Source of the DNA: Dactylosporangium vinaceum
GTDB taxonomy: Bacteria > Actinomycetota > Actinomycetes > Mycobacteriales > Micromonosporaceae
Length of the DNA: 64,000 bases
Direction: 5' to 3'
Assembly: GCF_019904175.1 (NCBI RefSeq)
Contig: NZ_CP061913.1
Location: 10,230,001-10,294,000 of the forward strand
This document shows positions 16,021-25,750 of this stretch, one piece after another. Numbering within the stretch: the first letter of the stretch is position 1; each line of letters opens with the position of its first letter. The position numbers were made by a program, and so were the translations under genes. The notes beneath the pieces are model-generated. The model worked only from the letters and a program-made list of their open reading frames with translations. It was not told where the DNA came from and ran no database searches.

Positions 16021-17433
16021 TTACGGCAGGACGTAGTTCTCGTTCAGGGCGGCGCCGCGGTCCGGCTTGTACTGGTCGAAGCCGCGCGGGTCACACTGGA
16101 GACCACCATTGATGCAGTGGTCGGACAGGGCCTTCAGGGTCGGGGCGTCCCAGGCGTTGTACACGTCGTAGTGGAACGAGTAGCCGCGGCCGCTGGCGAA
16201 GTGGACGTTCGCCATGTTGCCGCTGACCGGCCAGGCCATCTTGAACTCGATCATCGGCACGGCGACCGGGTGGTCCTGCGGGCAGACGCCCACGACCGGG
16301 TACGCCATGTGCGACTTGTGGTCCGGGGTGTCCAGATGGATGCCGTCCCAGCAGCTCGGGGCCTGGAGCCGGACGTTGAGCTGGCTGCCGGCGACGCAGT
16401 TGGCCGGGATGTCCCACTGGTTGGTGAGGTCACCGCACTCGAAGCCCTCGACGTGGCCGGGGTGGTTCTGGAACTCGGCCTGCGTCGATGACGGGCTGCC
16501 GACGACGTAGCGCAGGCCGGCCGGGAACGGGCGGACGCTGCGGTAGTCCAGGACGCCGCTCTTGTAGTAGATGACCTGGCGGCCGACCGGCTGCACGGCC
16601 TGGTCGCCGTTGAACAGGGTGGGCATCCAGTACGCGGTCTTGTCGCCGGGCGTGATGCAGGCGGTGCCGCCGGCCTGCAGCGAGGCGAGCGTCGTGTTCG
16701 CGTTGGTGGTGGTGTTGCCCATGAACGTGTGCGAGTGCGACGCGCCGGGCAGGCCGAAGAACACGATCGGGTCGTCCGGCAGGTTGCTGCGGCTGACCGA
16801 GCAGTTCGCCTGGAACTCGTGGTGGGTCGTCGGCGGGTTGGTGGGCGGCGGGGTGGCCGTGGACGGGACGACGCCGGTGACCGGCGGGTTCGCCATGACG
16901 TACCCGGGGCCGTCCGACGCCGGCGGCGTGGTGCTCGAGGTGCCGTAGACCTTGAACTCGTACAGCGAGTAGCCGTAGCCGTTGGCGCGCTGGGTGCCGT
17001 ACATGCGCACATAGCGGCCGGAGCCGGTGACGTTGAGGGTCTGCGTGCCCCCGGTGCCGGTGGTGGTGCTGTAGATGCTGGTCCAGGCGTTGCCGTCGGG
17101 CGAGGTCTGGATCTGGAAGGCCTTGGCGTACGCGGCCTCCCACTGCAGCACGACCTGGGAGATGGTGGCGGTCGAGCCGAGGTCGACCCGCAGCCACTGC
17201 GGGTCACTCCACTGGCTGCTCCAGCGGGTGGCGTTGTTGCCGTCGAACGCGGCGGCGGCCGGGGACTCGCCGAGCTCCGTCGACGACGCGAGGGCGGGCC
17301 GGCCCTGCGACAGCAGCGTGCCGGTGGCGGCGCTGGCGGACGTCAGCTGGAACGCGCCGACGACCATCGATGCCACGACCGCGGTGGTGACTCCGATCGG
17401 AATCCCGATTCTTCTGAGGCGTCTGTTGCTCAA
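16021..17433 (-). CDS. Secreted F5/8-type-C (CBM32-like) and DUF1996 protein
   Basis: This 470-residue exported protein has a signal peptide ending near TSASA and an F5/8 type C discoidin domain (about 38-165; PALASSTELGESPAAAAFDG, RWSSQWSDPQWLRVDLG). A Pro/Thr linker leads to a DUF1996 domain (about 205-460) with HHEFQANCSVSR, SHSHTFMG, TAYWMPTL, SCWDGIHLD and HKSHMAYP. DUF1996 is common in fungal and actinomycete secreted proteins and its activity is unknown; its many conserved His residues suggest metal or carbohydrate binding. Two CebR-like palindromes lie upstream, implying control by a LacI-family sensor of plant-polymer sugars. Confidence 0.88.
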   Translation of the reverse strand: MSNRRLRRIGIPIGVTTAVVASMVVGAFQLTSASAATGTLLSQGRPALASSTELGESPAAAAFDGNNATRWSSQWSDPQWLRVDLGSTATISQVVLQWEAAYAKAFQIQTSPDGNAWTSIYSTTTGTGGTQTLNVTGSGRYVRMYGTQRANGYGYSLYEFKVYGTSSTTPPASDGPGYVMANPPVTGVVPSTATPPPTNPPTTHHEFQANCSVSRSNLPDDPIVFFGLPGASHSHTFMGNTTTNANTTLASLQAGGTACITPGDKTAYWMPTLFNGDQAVQPVGRQVIYYKSGVLDYRSVRPFPAGLRYVVGSPSSTQAEFQNHPGHVEGFECGDLTNQWDIPANCVAGSQLNVRLQAPSCWDGIHLDTPDHKSHMAYPVVGVCPQDHPVAVPMIEFKMAWPVSGNMANVHFASGRGYSFHYDVYNAWDAPTLKALSDHCINGGLQCDPRGFDQYKPDRGAALNENYVLP

Positions 17434-17499
17434 TGCAGCTCCCAGGGGTGTGGGCGGGTGCCGTTCGCCGGTGGCGGACCGGCCGGGTGCATCGCGCTC

Positions 17500-17513
17500 G
17501 GAGAGCGCTCTCC
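17500..17513. promoter_or_regulatory. CebR-like LacI-family operator 1
   Basis: The perfect palindrome GGAGAGCGCTCTCC lies 67 nt upstream of the DUF1996 gene. It shares the GAGCGCTC core of the CebR/CelR consensus TGGGAGCGCTCCCA known to control cellulose use in Streptomyces and Thermobifida. Confidence 0.7.
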
Positions 17514-17615
17514 AAATGTACGCGCCGAGGTGACCGGTCCGTCAATACGTCAAGCGTGCCGGTTGCGCTTTATGCCCACAAAACGGGCGAACAACAGCGG
17601 GATTTAAGCTGCGGA

Positions 17616-17631
17616 TGGAGAGCGCTCTCCA
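17616..17631. promoter_or_regulatory. CebR-like LacI-family operator 2
   Basis: The 16-bp perfect palindrome TGGAGAGCGCTCTCCA lies about 117 bp from operator 1, so a dimer-of-dimers loop is possible. It is also close to the 3' end of the Hsp70-like gene. Confidence 0.7.
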
Positions 17632-17682
17632 GATGCGGCCGTACGGGCGGCCTTCGGCGGCGGATCACTTCGGGAAGCGGGC

Positions 17683-20007
17683 TCAGGTGGACGTCGGGCG
17701 CGGGCCGCCGGTGGTGGCGGGCGGCGCGCTGGAGGGGTCCTTCGGCTGGGAGCCGATCGTCAGCGTGACGGTGCTGCCCCGGTTGACCTGGCGGTTGGCC
17801 TTCGGGTCCTGGGCGATCACCTTGCCGACCTGCTCCTCGTCCCACGTCTCCTTGTACTTGATCTGGTACTTCAGGCCCTTGTCCTGCAGCTGCTGCTTGG
17901 CGTAGTCGACGTAGGCGCCGCTCAGGTCCGGGACCGTGACCAGGTCCTTCGTGGCCGTCGTCGCCGGGGCGCGGCTCTGGGTCGCCGTGGTCGCGGTGTC
18001 GCCGGCGCCGCCGATCGAGCCCGCCTGCTCGGCGCTGCGGCCGGGGTCGGCGGAGGCGGCGGTCCCCGCGCCGGCCTCGGTCCCGGGCGACTGGCTGGTG
18101 GCCGAGGGCTTGTCCTTGCCGAGCTGCACGAAGTAGACGGTGGTGCCCGCGCCGGCCACGGCCAGGAGGGCGATCACGACGAGCAGGGCGTTGAGCCAGT
18201 TCTTGCCGCCCTTGCGCGGGGCGGCGCCGGCAATGGCGCGCTCGTCGTAGACGGGCACGACCCGGCTGGACGGGCCGGGCGAGACAGGCATCGCGGCGGC
18301 CGCCGGGGGTGGCGGCACATACCGGGGCACCGCGGGGCGCGGCGGTTGCTGCTGGAACGGCGGTGCCTGCGCGAACGGTGGCGGCGAAGGCGGCTGGACC
18401 GTCGGATATGCCCCGGTCTGGTAGACCCGGCCCCGCGGCGCACCGGACGTGGGCACGCCGGAAACCGGCGCTCCAGATAGCGGTGCTCCGGACGACGGCA
18501 CGCCGGACGAGGGCACGCCGGAGACGGGGGGCGCGGAGACCGGCATCCCGTAACCCGCGGGCGGGCCGGAGGCCGGAGGGGCGGACATGGGCGGGCCGGA
18601 CATGGGTGCGGCTGGGGGCGGGGTGGTGAAGCCCACCGGTGTCGCCCCCTGATCCGGCCACATGATGCCCGGGTCGGTCCCCGGGGCCGCGTCGCCCGGC
18701 GGCGGTGTGGCCGTCTCCGTCCCACCGGCCGCCGCGACCGGCTCGGCAGACGGCGACGGCGACGGCGACGGCGAGGAGACAGGCGGAGCGATCGGGGGCG
18801 AAGCGGCGGACGGCGTCGGGCCCGCGGCCATCGAGGCGTACGGTGCGGCGGCCGCGGCGGCGGCCGGCCACAGGGGCGCGCCCTCCCCCGACTGGTCGGA
18901 CGGCGGCGCCGACAGCGACAACAGGCAGCCCTCGGCGACGACGATCTCGGGCTGCTCCGTGATGGTCGGCGCGACGTTGAGCGCCCGGTGCAGCATCGTC
19001 GCCACGAGGGGGATGCGGCTGCCGCCGCCGACGAGCAGTACCCCCGCGATGTCCTCGGGTTTGATGCCGGCCTGCCGGATGAGCGCGGCAGTGGTGAAGA
19101 CGGTGCGCTCGAGCAGGGGCTTGGCCGCCGCCTCGAACTCGTCCCGGGTGAGCTGGGCGTCGACGTTGAGCGGCTCGGGCATCTGCAGGACGACGGCCGG
19201 GGCCCGCGAGAGCATTTCCTTGGCGACCCGGGCGTCGTGCCAGAGCATGCGGCGGTGGCGCAGCGAGTCGGGGTCCTGGGCGTCGGCGAGGCGGGTCCAC
19301 AGCTCGGGGTCGTTCGGCGAATACCGCTCCCCCAGCCAGCGCACGATCGTCGCGTCGATGTCGAGCCCGCCGACGTCGGTGAGCCCGTCCACGGCCACCG
19401 CCTCGAACCCGGCCGGCCGGCGCACGACCACGCTGGCGTCGAAGGTGCCGGCGCCGAGGTCGTAGACGACGAGGGCCTTGCCGGTCTCGACCTGCTGGCC
19501 GAGCACGGCGGTGAACGCGTGCGCCGCGGCGACGGGCTCCGGCACGAGCAGCGCCGCGCCCAGGCCGGCCCGGCGCGCCGCCTCGGCCAGCACCGCGCGC
19601 CGCTGGGTGCCCCAGCCGGCCGGGTGCGCGATGGCGACGGAGAAGTCCTCGGCCCCGGCGACCCGCTTGGCCTCAGTGAACACGAAGCGCAGGACCGCCG
19701 CGATCAGGTCGGCGACCGGCACCTCGCGCGCCCCGAGGAGCATCGACGGCTCGTCGATGTGCTGCTTGGGGTTGGGCTCCAGGCCGGCCGGGTCGAACCG
19801 CGCGTGGTGCAGCGCGTCACCGCCGACGACCAGGTCGTCCGCGGGCGTGGTCGAGCCCGGCCCCGGCTTGGTCGGGGCGAACACGGCGGACGGGAGCAAC
19901 GGGTTGGCGTCGAACAGCAGTGGCCGGACGCGCCCGTCGGGCCAGCGCATCAGAGCCACCGTGTTCGAGGTACCGAAGTCGATCCCGAGCCCGAAGGCCG
20001 GTGACAT
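17683..20007 (-). CDS. Hsp70-like ATPase with transmembrane helix and PASTA domain
   Basis: Residues about 1-370 form an actin-fold Hsp70 nucleotide-binding domain: phosphate-1 GIDFGTSNTVAL, PEPVAAAHAF, phosphate-2 VYDLGAGTFDASVV, and adenosine site VLLVGGGSRIPL. The usual substrate-binding domain is missing. In its place is a long Pro/Ala/Gly/Ser-rich segment (about 400-600), one transmembrane helix (LNALLVVIALLAVAGAG) and an exported tail with one PASTA domain (TVPDLSGAYVDYAKQQL to GSTVTLTIGSQP). PASTA domains bind peptidoglycan or lipid II in Ser/Thr kinases and PBPs, so this looks like an ATP-dependent sensor linking cytoplasm and cell wall (inference). The downstream coiled-coil membrane gene is probably co-transcribed from the same strand. 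A paralogue with a different exported domain lies at 58245-59960. Confidence 0.9.
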   Translation of the reverse strand: MSPAFGLGIDFGTSNTVALMRWPDGRVRPLLFDANPLLPSAVFAPTKPGPGSTTPADDLVVGGDALHHARFDPAGLEPNPKQHIDEPSMLLGAREVPVADLIAAVLRFVFTEAKRVAGAEDFSVAIAHPAGWGTQRRAVLAEAARRAGLGAALLVPEPVAAAHAFTAVLGQQVETGKALVVYDLGAGTFDASVVVRRPAGFEAVAVDGLTDVGGLDIDATIVRWLGERYSPNDPELWTRLADAQDPDSLRHRRMLWHDARVAKEMLSRAPAVVLQMPEPLNVDAQLTRDEFEAAAKPLLERTVFTTAALIRQAGIKPEDIAGVLLVGGGSRIPLVATMLHRALNVAPTITEQPEIVVAEGCLLSLSAPPSDQSGEGAPLWPAAAAAAAPYASMAAGPTPSAASPPIAPPVSSPSPSPSPSAEPVAAAGGTETATPPPGDAAPGTDPGIMWPDQGATPVGFTTPPPAAPMSGPPMSAPPASGPPAGYGMPVSAPPVSGVPSSGVPSSGAPLSGAPVSGVPTSGAPRGRVYQTGAYPTVQPPSPPPFAQAPPFQQQPPRPAVPRYVPPPPAAAAMPVSPGPSSRVVPVYDERAIAGAAPRKGGKNWLNALLVVIALLAVAGAGTTVYFVQLGKDKPSATSQSPGTEAGAGTAASADPGRSAEQAGSIGGAGDTATTATQSRAPATTATKDLVTVPDLSGAYVDYAKQQLQDKGLKYQIKYKETWDEEQVGKVIAQDPKANRQVNRGSTVTLTIGSQPKDPSSAPPATTGGPRPTST

Positions 20008-20037
20008 GCCCCAATCCTAGTTCGCGGAACGGTCCGT

Positions 20038-20754
20038 CTACGATCGCGTTTCGGACGGTGAAGGTCGCAGTTCGGACAACTCTCGATACGCCGCGAGGGT
20101 GGCTGCGGTCCGCTCCCCGACCTCTTCCAGGGGGTCGGCCAGCAGCGTGTCGCCGGGCAGCTCCCCGGCGAGCAGCACCCGCGCCCGCGCCGTGGCCAGC
20201 TCGCGCCGCTCGTGGTCGTCGAGCGACACCGCCAGCCGCCCGAGCGCCGCCGTCCGGGCCGCGAGCTGGGCGTCGAGGTCGCGGAGCCGGTCGAGGGCCG
20301 CCTCCAGCCGCTCGCCCAGCTCCTCGCGCAGGTCGCCGGGGCGCAGCTGGTCGCGGGTGGCCCGCAGCTCGTCCGCCCGGTCGCGCAGGCTCGTCCGAGC
20401 CACGATCAAACGCCCGATGTTGTACCGCGTGAGCTCCAACGTCGGCCGGATGTCCGCGGGCTCGGCCATGGCCCCGAGCGCCGACCACCGCAGCCGCACC
20501 TCCCGCAGGGCCGCCTCGGCCGCCTGCCACTCGGCGATCGCCGAGCCGGAGATCCGCACGCCGCCGGGCCAGTACCGCACCGCGCCGGCCACCGCCAGCA
20601 GCACCACGGCCACGCCGAACAGTGCCGCGGCGGCGCCGGCCGGTAACAGCGCCAGCCCGCCGATGGGCAGCAGCCAGGGCCACCACGGCACCGGGCGCCG
20701 CGGGTCGCGCACGACGCAGCCCGCCGTGCGCTGCCGGTGCCCGTGCCGTCCCAT
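20038..20754 (-). CDS. Two-helix membrane protein with coiled coil
   Basis: This 238-residue protein has an N-terminal hydrophobic hairpin (WWPWLLPIGGLALLP and GVAVVLLAVAGAVRYW), then a long Ala/Arg/Glu/Leu-rich helical part with coiled-coil heptads. It lies 30 bp upstream of the Hsp70-like gene on the same strand and is likely its operon partner, perhaps tethering it at the membrane. The ATG at 20754 begins the basic, positive-inside N-terminus; a GTG 11 codons upstream is an alternative. No family is recognised. Confidence 0.7.
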   Translation of the reverse strand: MGRHGHRQRTAGCVVRDPRRPVPWWPWLLPIGGLALLPAGAAAALFGVAVVLLAVAGAVRYWPGGVRISGSAIAEWQAAEAALREVRLRWSALGAMAEPADIRPTLELTRYNIGRLIVARTSLRDRADELRATRDQLRPGDLREELGERLEAALDRLRDLDAQLAARTAALGRLAVSLDDHERRELATARARVLLAGELPGDTLLADPLEEVGERTAATLAAYRELSELRPSPSETRS

Positions 20755-20943
20755 CGGCACATCATGCCCCAAGAACGCGGCCGGCACATCGAAGCCTCAC
20801 ACTGTGTCATTCCACGCGTCGCCCGGCGAATCACTCACTGCAATCAGCAAACAAAGTTAAACAATTCCGTGTTTGACATTGTTCGATGGGTTTGCGGCGG
20901 CCCACACTGGGCGTTCCTGACCCGTCCGCCAGCGGGAGATGCG

Positions 20944-22761
20944 ATGGTTCGTCTTCGGTTCAAGCCCCGGCGGCGCGTTCTGGCAATTGTGGCCGGGGCG
21001 CTGCTCGTCGTCGGTATCGGTACGGCGCCCGCTTGGGCGCAGCAACAGCAGCAGGGGCCGCCGGACCCGTTGATTCCGGCCAATGACGGTGCGCGTGGGC
21101 TTGTCTATGACGGGTTCAAGGTTGGTACCGGGCGTTGTAAGGGTCTGTTTGAGGTGAAGGCGGTGCCGGGGGCGTGTACGCATGGTCCGGATGCGTCGTT
21201 TGCCGGGACTGATGTGGCCCGGTCGGTGGCGCCGCTGGGTGGGGTGGCGGTGGCGCCGTTGCGTGTGGTGTGTGATGGTGACGGGCAGTCCGGGAACCGG
21301 GTGCAGGTGTTGTATGTGCACGGGTCGGGTAACGCGGACCGGTACGGCCAGTATGTGGCGTCGATCCGGACGTGGACGTCGGGTGTGGATGACATCTACA
21401 GTGCCAGCGCGGCGCAGACGGGCGGGGTCCGGCACATCCGGTTCGTCACCGACAGCGGCTGCAACATCGCGGTCACGGATGTGGCGATCGACAACGGTTC
21501 GCTGGGTGACTTCGGTAACTCGGTCAATGCGGTCAAGGCGCAGGGGTTCAACCGGGCTGACCGGAAGTATTTGCTGTATGTGGACGCGACAGCGTTGTGT
21601 GGGGTGGCCTATGTGACGTTGGATGATCGGCCGGGGCAGGACAATGCGAACAATTCGGGGGCGAGTTTCAGCCGGGTCGATTCGGGTTGTTGGGGGTCGG
21701 GGCCGGCGGCGCATGAGTTGACGCATGCGATGGGTGCGGTGATGTCGAGTTCGCCGAACCACACCGCGTACGGGCACTGCACGGATGACTACGACATCAT
21801 GTGCTACAACGACGGGCCGGGCACGGTGCTGCGGGTGGTGTGTGGTGACCAGGCTCAGGACAACCGCCTGGACTGCAACAAAGACGACTACTTCAACACC
21901 AACCCCCCGGCCGGCTCCTACCTCGCCACCCACTGGAACACCGCCAACAACCGCTTCCTCATCACCAGCGGCGGCGGCAACGCTCCGGCCTCCGGCGGGA
22001 CGATCACCGGCCCGGGCGGCAAGTGCGTCGACGTGAGCGGTGACGACACGGGCGGCAACGGTACGGCGGTGCAGCTGTGGGACTGCCAGGGCAACGCGGT
22101 CGACCAGAAATGGACCCACAACGCCGACAACTCCCTGAGCACCCTGGGTCGGTGCCTGGACATCAACGGCAACGCCACCGCCAACGGCACCCCCGTCCAA
22201 CTCTGGGACTGCAACGGCGTCGGCGGCCAGAAATGGCTCCAACAGGCCGACGGCTCCCTGCGCAACCCCCAGTCCGGCCGCTGCCTCGACGCCCCCAACG
22301 CCACCACCACCAACGGCACCCGCCTACAGATCTGGGACTGCAACGGCACCACCGCCCAGAAGTTCGCGGTCAACGGCGGCGGCCCCATCAACGGCCCCGG
22401 CGGCAAATGCGTCGACGTCGCCGCCGACGACACCGGCACCAACGGCGCCGCCGTCCAACTGTGGGACTGCCAGTCCTACGCCGTGGACCAACACTGGTTC
22501 CACACCACCACCGGCGCACTGCGCACCCTGAACCGCTGCCTGGACATCAACGGCAACGCCACCGCCAACGGCACCCCCGTCCAACTCTGGGACTGCAACG
22601 GCGTCGGCGGCCAGAACTGGCAACAACAGGCCGACGGCTCCCTGCGCAACCCCCAGTCCGGCCGCTGCCTCGACGCCCCCAACGCCACCACCACCAACGG
22701 CACCCGCCTACAGATCTGGGACTGCAACGGCACCACCGCCCAGAAGTTCACACTGACCTGA
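20944..22761 (+). CDS. Secreted metalloprotease-like protein with two ricin-B lectin domains
   Basis: This is a 605-residue exported protein. A signal peptide ending APAWA is followed by a roughly 330-residue N-terminal domain with paired cysteines, the zincin-type motif HELTHAMGAV at about 257, and CTDDYDIMCYND downstream, consistent with a metallopeptidase with Met-turn-like DIMCY. Two ricin-type beta-trefoils follow, with repeated QLWDCNG and GRCLD motifs of the QxW family, which bind polysaccharide. The start is supported by GGGAG five bases upstream. It may degrade glycoproteins or cell-wall-linked protein. The lectin repeats are almost identical at the DNA level (see repeat entry). Confidence 0.85.
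   Translation: MVRLRFKPRRRVLAIVAGALLVVGIGTAPAWAQQQQQGPPDPLIPANDGARGLVYDGFKVGTGRCKGLFEVKAVPGACTHGPDASFAGTDVARSVAPLGGVAVAPLRVVCDGDGQSGNRVQVLYVHGSGNADRYGQYVASIRTWTSGVDDIYSASAAQTGGVRHIRFVTDSGCNIAVTDVAIDNGSLGDFGNSVNAVKAQGFNRADRKYLLYVDATALCGVAYVTLDDRPGQDNANNSGASFSRVDSGCWGSGPAAHELTHAMGAVMSSSPNHTAYGHCTDDYDIMCYNDGPGTVLRVVCGDQAQDNRLDCNKDDYFNTNPPAGSYLATHWNTANNRFLITSGGGNAPASGGTITGPGGKCVDVSGDDTGGNGTAVQLWDCQGNAVDQKWTHNADNSLSTLGRCLDINGNATANGTPVQLWDCNGVGGQKWLQQADGSLRNPQSGRCLDAPNATTTNGTRLQIWDCNGTTAQKFAVNGGGPINGPGGKCVDVAADDTGTNGAAVQLWDCQSYAVDQHWFHTTTGALRTLNRCLDINGNATANGTPVQLWDCNGVGGQNWQQQADGSLRNPQSGRCLDAPNATTTNGTRLQIWDCNGTTAQKFTLT
22153..22755 (+). repeat. Direct duplication, 384-bp offset, in ricin-B lectin domains
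   Basis: About 220 bp at 22153-22375 recur almost unchanged at 22537-22755, including synonymous positions. This shows a recent tandem duplication or gene conversion between the two beta-trefoils. Confidence 0.85.
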
Positions 22762-22771
22762 GCGACACACC

Positions 22772-22802
22772 GCACGGCCGCCCCACACCGGGGCGGCCGT
22801 GC
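22772..22802. terminator. Hairpin terminator between convergent genes
   Basis: A perfect 13-bp stem (GCACGGCCGCCCC / GGGGCGGCCGTGC) has a 5-nt loop and lies directly after the lectin gene and before the end of the MFS gene. Confidence 0.8.
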
Positions 22803-22807
22803 GCGGG

Positions 22808-24025
22808 TCAGGCCGCCGGGAAGTCGCGCCGCGTGCGAGCCTCGGTGGCGAGCAGGGGCAGGGGCGCGAGGACGTACAGGGCGGCGAGGGTCCACAGGGC
22901 CGCCCGCACCCCGAGCGCCGAGGCCAGCAGCCCGGCGCTCGCCGCGCCGAACGGGACCGTCCCGAACACGAAGATCCGCGAGGCCGCGGTGACCCGCCCG
23001 AGCAGGTGGGCCGGCACGAAGTGGCCACGGAACGTCATCGTCATGATGCTCGCCATCGCCGCCCCGGCCAGCGCGATGAACGACCCGGCCGCGAACAGCA
23101 CCAGGCGCCCGCCGGCCCCGCCGAGCGGAAGCAGCAGCACGAACGGGGCGGCGGCGACGCTCGCCACCAGGTAGGTCCGGGCGCTGCCGAAGCGCCGGGC
23201 GGCCGGGGCGGCGAGCGCGGCGCCGAGGATCGCGCCGAGGCTGCCGACGCCGATGACCAGGCCGGCCGTACCGGGCGCCACGCCCTCGGTGCGCACCAGG
23301 AAAACGACCCGCAGCGCGGTGATGCCGAGCATCGCGAAGTTCGTCGCCGCCGCCACCACGAGCATGGCCTGCAGGAGCCGGCCGCGCAGGATGAACCGGA
23401 TGCCCTCGGCGATCTGGCCGAGCATGCCCGCCCGCCCGTCGCCGGGCGGGCGCGGCTCCGGCCCGGTCCGCAGTGCGAGCAGGCAGGACGCCGACACCAG
23501 AAACGTGCCGGCGTCGACGAGGATGCCGGTGACCGGCCCGGCCGCCTGGGCCAGCAGCCCGCCGAGGCCGGGCCCGGCGACCGCGGCCACCGACGCGCTG
23601 GTCTGCAGGCGGGCCGTGCCCTGCATGAGGTCTCCCAGGCCGACGAGCCGGGGCAGGAACGCGTTGAACGCCACGTTGGCGAACACCCCGGCCGCCCCCG
23701 CGAGCAGCGCGGCCGTCAGCAGCCCGGCCATGGTGAGCACGCCGGTCCAGGCCGCGATCGGGACGGCGGCGAGCACTGCCGCGGAGGCGAGATCGGCGAC
23801 GAGCAGCGTCCGCCGGCGCGGCCACCTGTCGACCCAGACGCCGGCCGGCAGCCCGATCAGCAGCCAGGGCAGCCAGGTGGCCGCGGTGAGCAGCGCGACC
23901 GCGGCCGGGCCGGCGTGGAGGGTCGCGATGGCCACGAGCGGCAACGCGACGGTCGTGACAGCGGACCCGACAGCGCTCGTGGACTGCCCGACCCACAGCA
24001 GCGAGAAGTTCCGCGTCCGCAGCAC
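22808..24025 (-). CDS. MFS drug/proton antiporter-like transporter
   Basis: This 405-residue protein has 12 predicted helices and matches the DHA3-type MFS pattern: N-terminal NFSLLWVGQSTSAVGSAVT and the loop-2-3 motif GVWVDRWPRRRTLL. Such proteins export small molecules by proton antiport. Nothing in the sequence identifies the substrate. No regulator is immediately adjacent; the divergent neighbour is the chitinase. Confidence 0.9.
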   Translation of the reverse strand: MLRTRNFSLLWVGQSTSAVGSAVTTVALPLVAIATLHAGPAAVALLTAATWLPWLLIGLPAGVWVDRWPRRRTLLVADLASAAVLAAVPIAAWTGVLTMAGLLTAALLAGAAGVFANVAFNAFLPRLVGLGDLMQGTARLQTSASVAAVAGPGLGGLLAQAAGPVTGILVDAGTFLVSASCLLALRTGPEPRPPGDGRAGMLGQIAEGIRFILRGRLLQAMLVVAAATNFAMLGITALRVVFLVRTEGVAPGTAGLVIGVGSLGAILGAALAAPAARRFGSARTYLVASVAAAPFVLLLPLGGAGGRLVLFAAGSFIALAGAAMASIMTMTFRGHFVPAHLLGRVTAASRIFVFGTVPFGAASAGLLASALGVRAALWTLAALYVLAPLPLLATEARTRRDFPAA

Positions 24026-24148
24026 TCAGGCACCCTCACACGCCCGACCTGCGACGTCGACCGATTTCGAGGCCTCCATTGACTTTTAGTTAACTTTCTT
24101 TATCGTTGTTGCTCTATAGATACCTGTCTTGTCTTGGAGGCAGTGCAC

Positions 24149-25738
24149 ATGACATCCCGACTTCGGATCGGCCTGGCCGCGGCGGCCGCGGTTGCTGCTG
24201 TCGGCGGCATCGCCGTGGCCACCACGCCCGCGGAGGCGGCCGGCGCGCTCACCGCGACCCTCAGTTACGACTCCGACTGGGGCAGTGGCTACCAGGCGAA
24301 GTACACGATCACCAACGGGACGGCCGCCACCGTCTCGAGCTGGAAGGTCGAGTTCGACCTGCCGTCCGGCTCCACGCTCGGCAGCTACTGGGACGCGCTC
24401 ATGGCCCAGACCGGCACGCACGTGACCGCGAACAACCGGACGTACAACGGGACGCTCGCGCCCGGCGGCACGGCGAGCTTCGGGTTCCTGGTGTCGGGCT
24501 CCGGCAAGCCCGGCAACTGCAAGCTCAACGGTGCGTCATGTGCCGGCGTCACGGACACGACGGCGCCGTCCGCGCCGGCAAGCCTGCGCGTCACCGCGAC
24601 GACCTCGTCGAGCGTGAGCCTGGCCTGGAACGCCTCGACCGACAACGTGGGCGTGACCGGCTACGACATCTACCGGGGCGGAGCGCTGGCGGGCTCGGTC
24701 GCGGGGACCAGCGGCACCGTCTCCGGCCTTGCCGCCTCCACTGCCTACACCTTCACCGTGAAGGCCCGCGACGCCGCCGGCAACGCGTCGGGCGCCTCCA
24801 ACCAGGTGAGCGCGACGACGGCGGCCGGCGGGGGCGGCGACGGCGGGGGCGGGGGCGGCACGACATTGGCGACCGCACCGTACGTCGACATGGGGGCCTG
24901 GCCGACGCCCACCCTCACCGACATGGCGACGAGCGGCAACCTGAAGAACTTCACGCTCGCGTTCGTCAACAGCGCGGGCTGCAAGGCGTCGTGGTTCAAC
25001 GCCTACGACCCGCGGGCCGCGTGGAGCAAGGACCAGATCGACGCCGTCCGGGCCCGGGGCGGCGACGTGAAGATCTCGTTCGGTGGCGCCAGCGGCATCG
25101 AGCTCGCCCAGGCGTGCTCGACGCCGGCCCAGGTCGCCGCCGAGTATCAGGCGGTCGTGGACGCGTACAATCTCAAGTATATCGATCTTGACATCGAGGG
25201 CGCCGCGGTCGCCGACCCGACCACCATCGCCCGCCGGTCGCAGGCGCTGGCCCTGCTGCAGGCCGCGCGGCCGAACGTCAAGATCTCGCTGACCCTGCCG
25301 GTGCTCCCGGAGGGCCTCACCAGCGACGGCGTCAACGTGGTCCGCTCGGCCCGCGACGCCGGCGTCAACCTCGACCTCGTCAACGTGATGGCGATGGACT
25401 ACCAGCGCAGCACCGGCGACTACGGCAACTTCGCCGTCCAGGCCGCGCAGTCGACATTCACACAACTGAAGGGGTTGTACCCCACCAAGACCGACGCGCA
25501 GGTCTGGCGCATGCTTGGCGTCACGCCGATGCTCGGCAAGAACGACGACGGCGGCACGTACGACCAGAACGACGCCCGCCAGCTCGTCGCCTTCGCCCAG
25601 CAGAACCACCTGGGCATGCTGTCGTTCTGGGAGGAGACCCGCGACCGCAACGCCTGCACCGGGGCGCTGTACATGTGCACGAACATCGCCCAGTCGCCGT
25701 ACGAGTTCTCGAAGATCTTCGCCGCCTACACGGGCTGA
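24149..25738 (+). CDS. Secreted chitinase: CBM2, FnIII, GH18
   Basis: This 529-residue enzyme hydrolyses chitin. It has a signal peptide ending AEAA, a CBM2 domain (about 33-130; SDWGSGYQAKYTITNGT), an FnIII domain (about 140-225; SVSLAWNASTDNVGVTGYDIYR), a Gly-rich linker and a GH18 barrel (about 240-529). The catalytic strand is YIDLDIEG, which keeps the DxDxE signature with Glu as proton donor. The ATG at 24149 has GGAGG eight bases upstream. No DasR-type box was recognised in the AT-rich promoter (TTAGTTAACTTT region). Confidence 0.95.
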   Translation: MTSRLRIGLAAAAAVAAVGGIAVATTPAEAAGALTATLSYDSDWGSGYQAKYTITNGTAATVSSWKVEFDLPSGSTLGSYWDALMAQTGTHVTANNRTYNGTLAPGGTASFGFLVSGSGKPGNCKLNGASCAGVTDTTAPSAPASLRVTATTSSSVSLAWNASTDNVGVTGYDIYRGGALAGSVAGTSGTVSGLAASTAYTFTVKARDAAGNASGASNQVSATTAAGGGGDGGGGGGTTLATAPYVDMGAWPTPTLTDMATSGNLKNFTLAFVNSAGCKASWFNAYDPRAAWSKDQIDAVRARGGDVKISFGGASGIELAQACSTPAQVAAEYQAVVDAYNLKYIDLDIEGAAVADPTTIARRSQALALLQAARPNVKISLTLPVLPEGLTSDGVNVVRSARDAGVNLDLVNVMAMDYQRSTGDYGNFAVQAAQSTFTQLKGLYPTKTDAQVWRMLGVTPMLGKNDDGGTYDQNDARQLVAFAQQNHLGMLSFWEETRDRNACTGALYMCTNIAQSPYEFSKIFAAYTG

Positions 25739-25750
25739 CCCGGCCGTACG

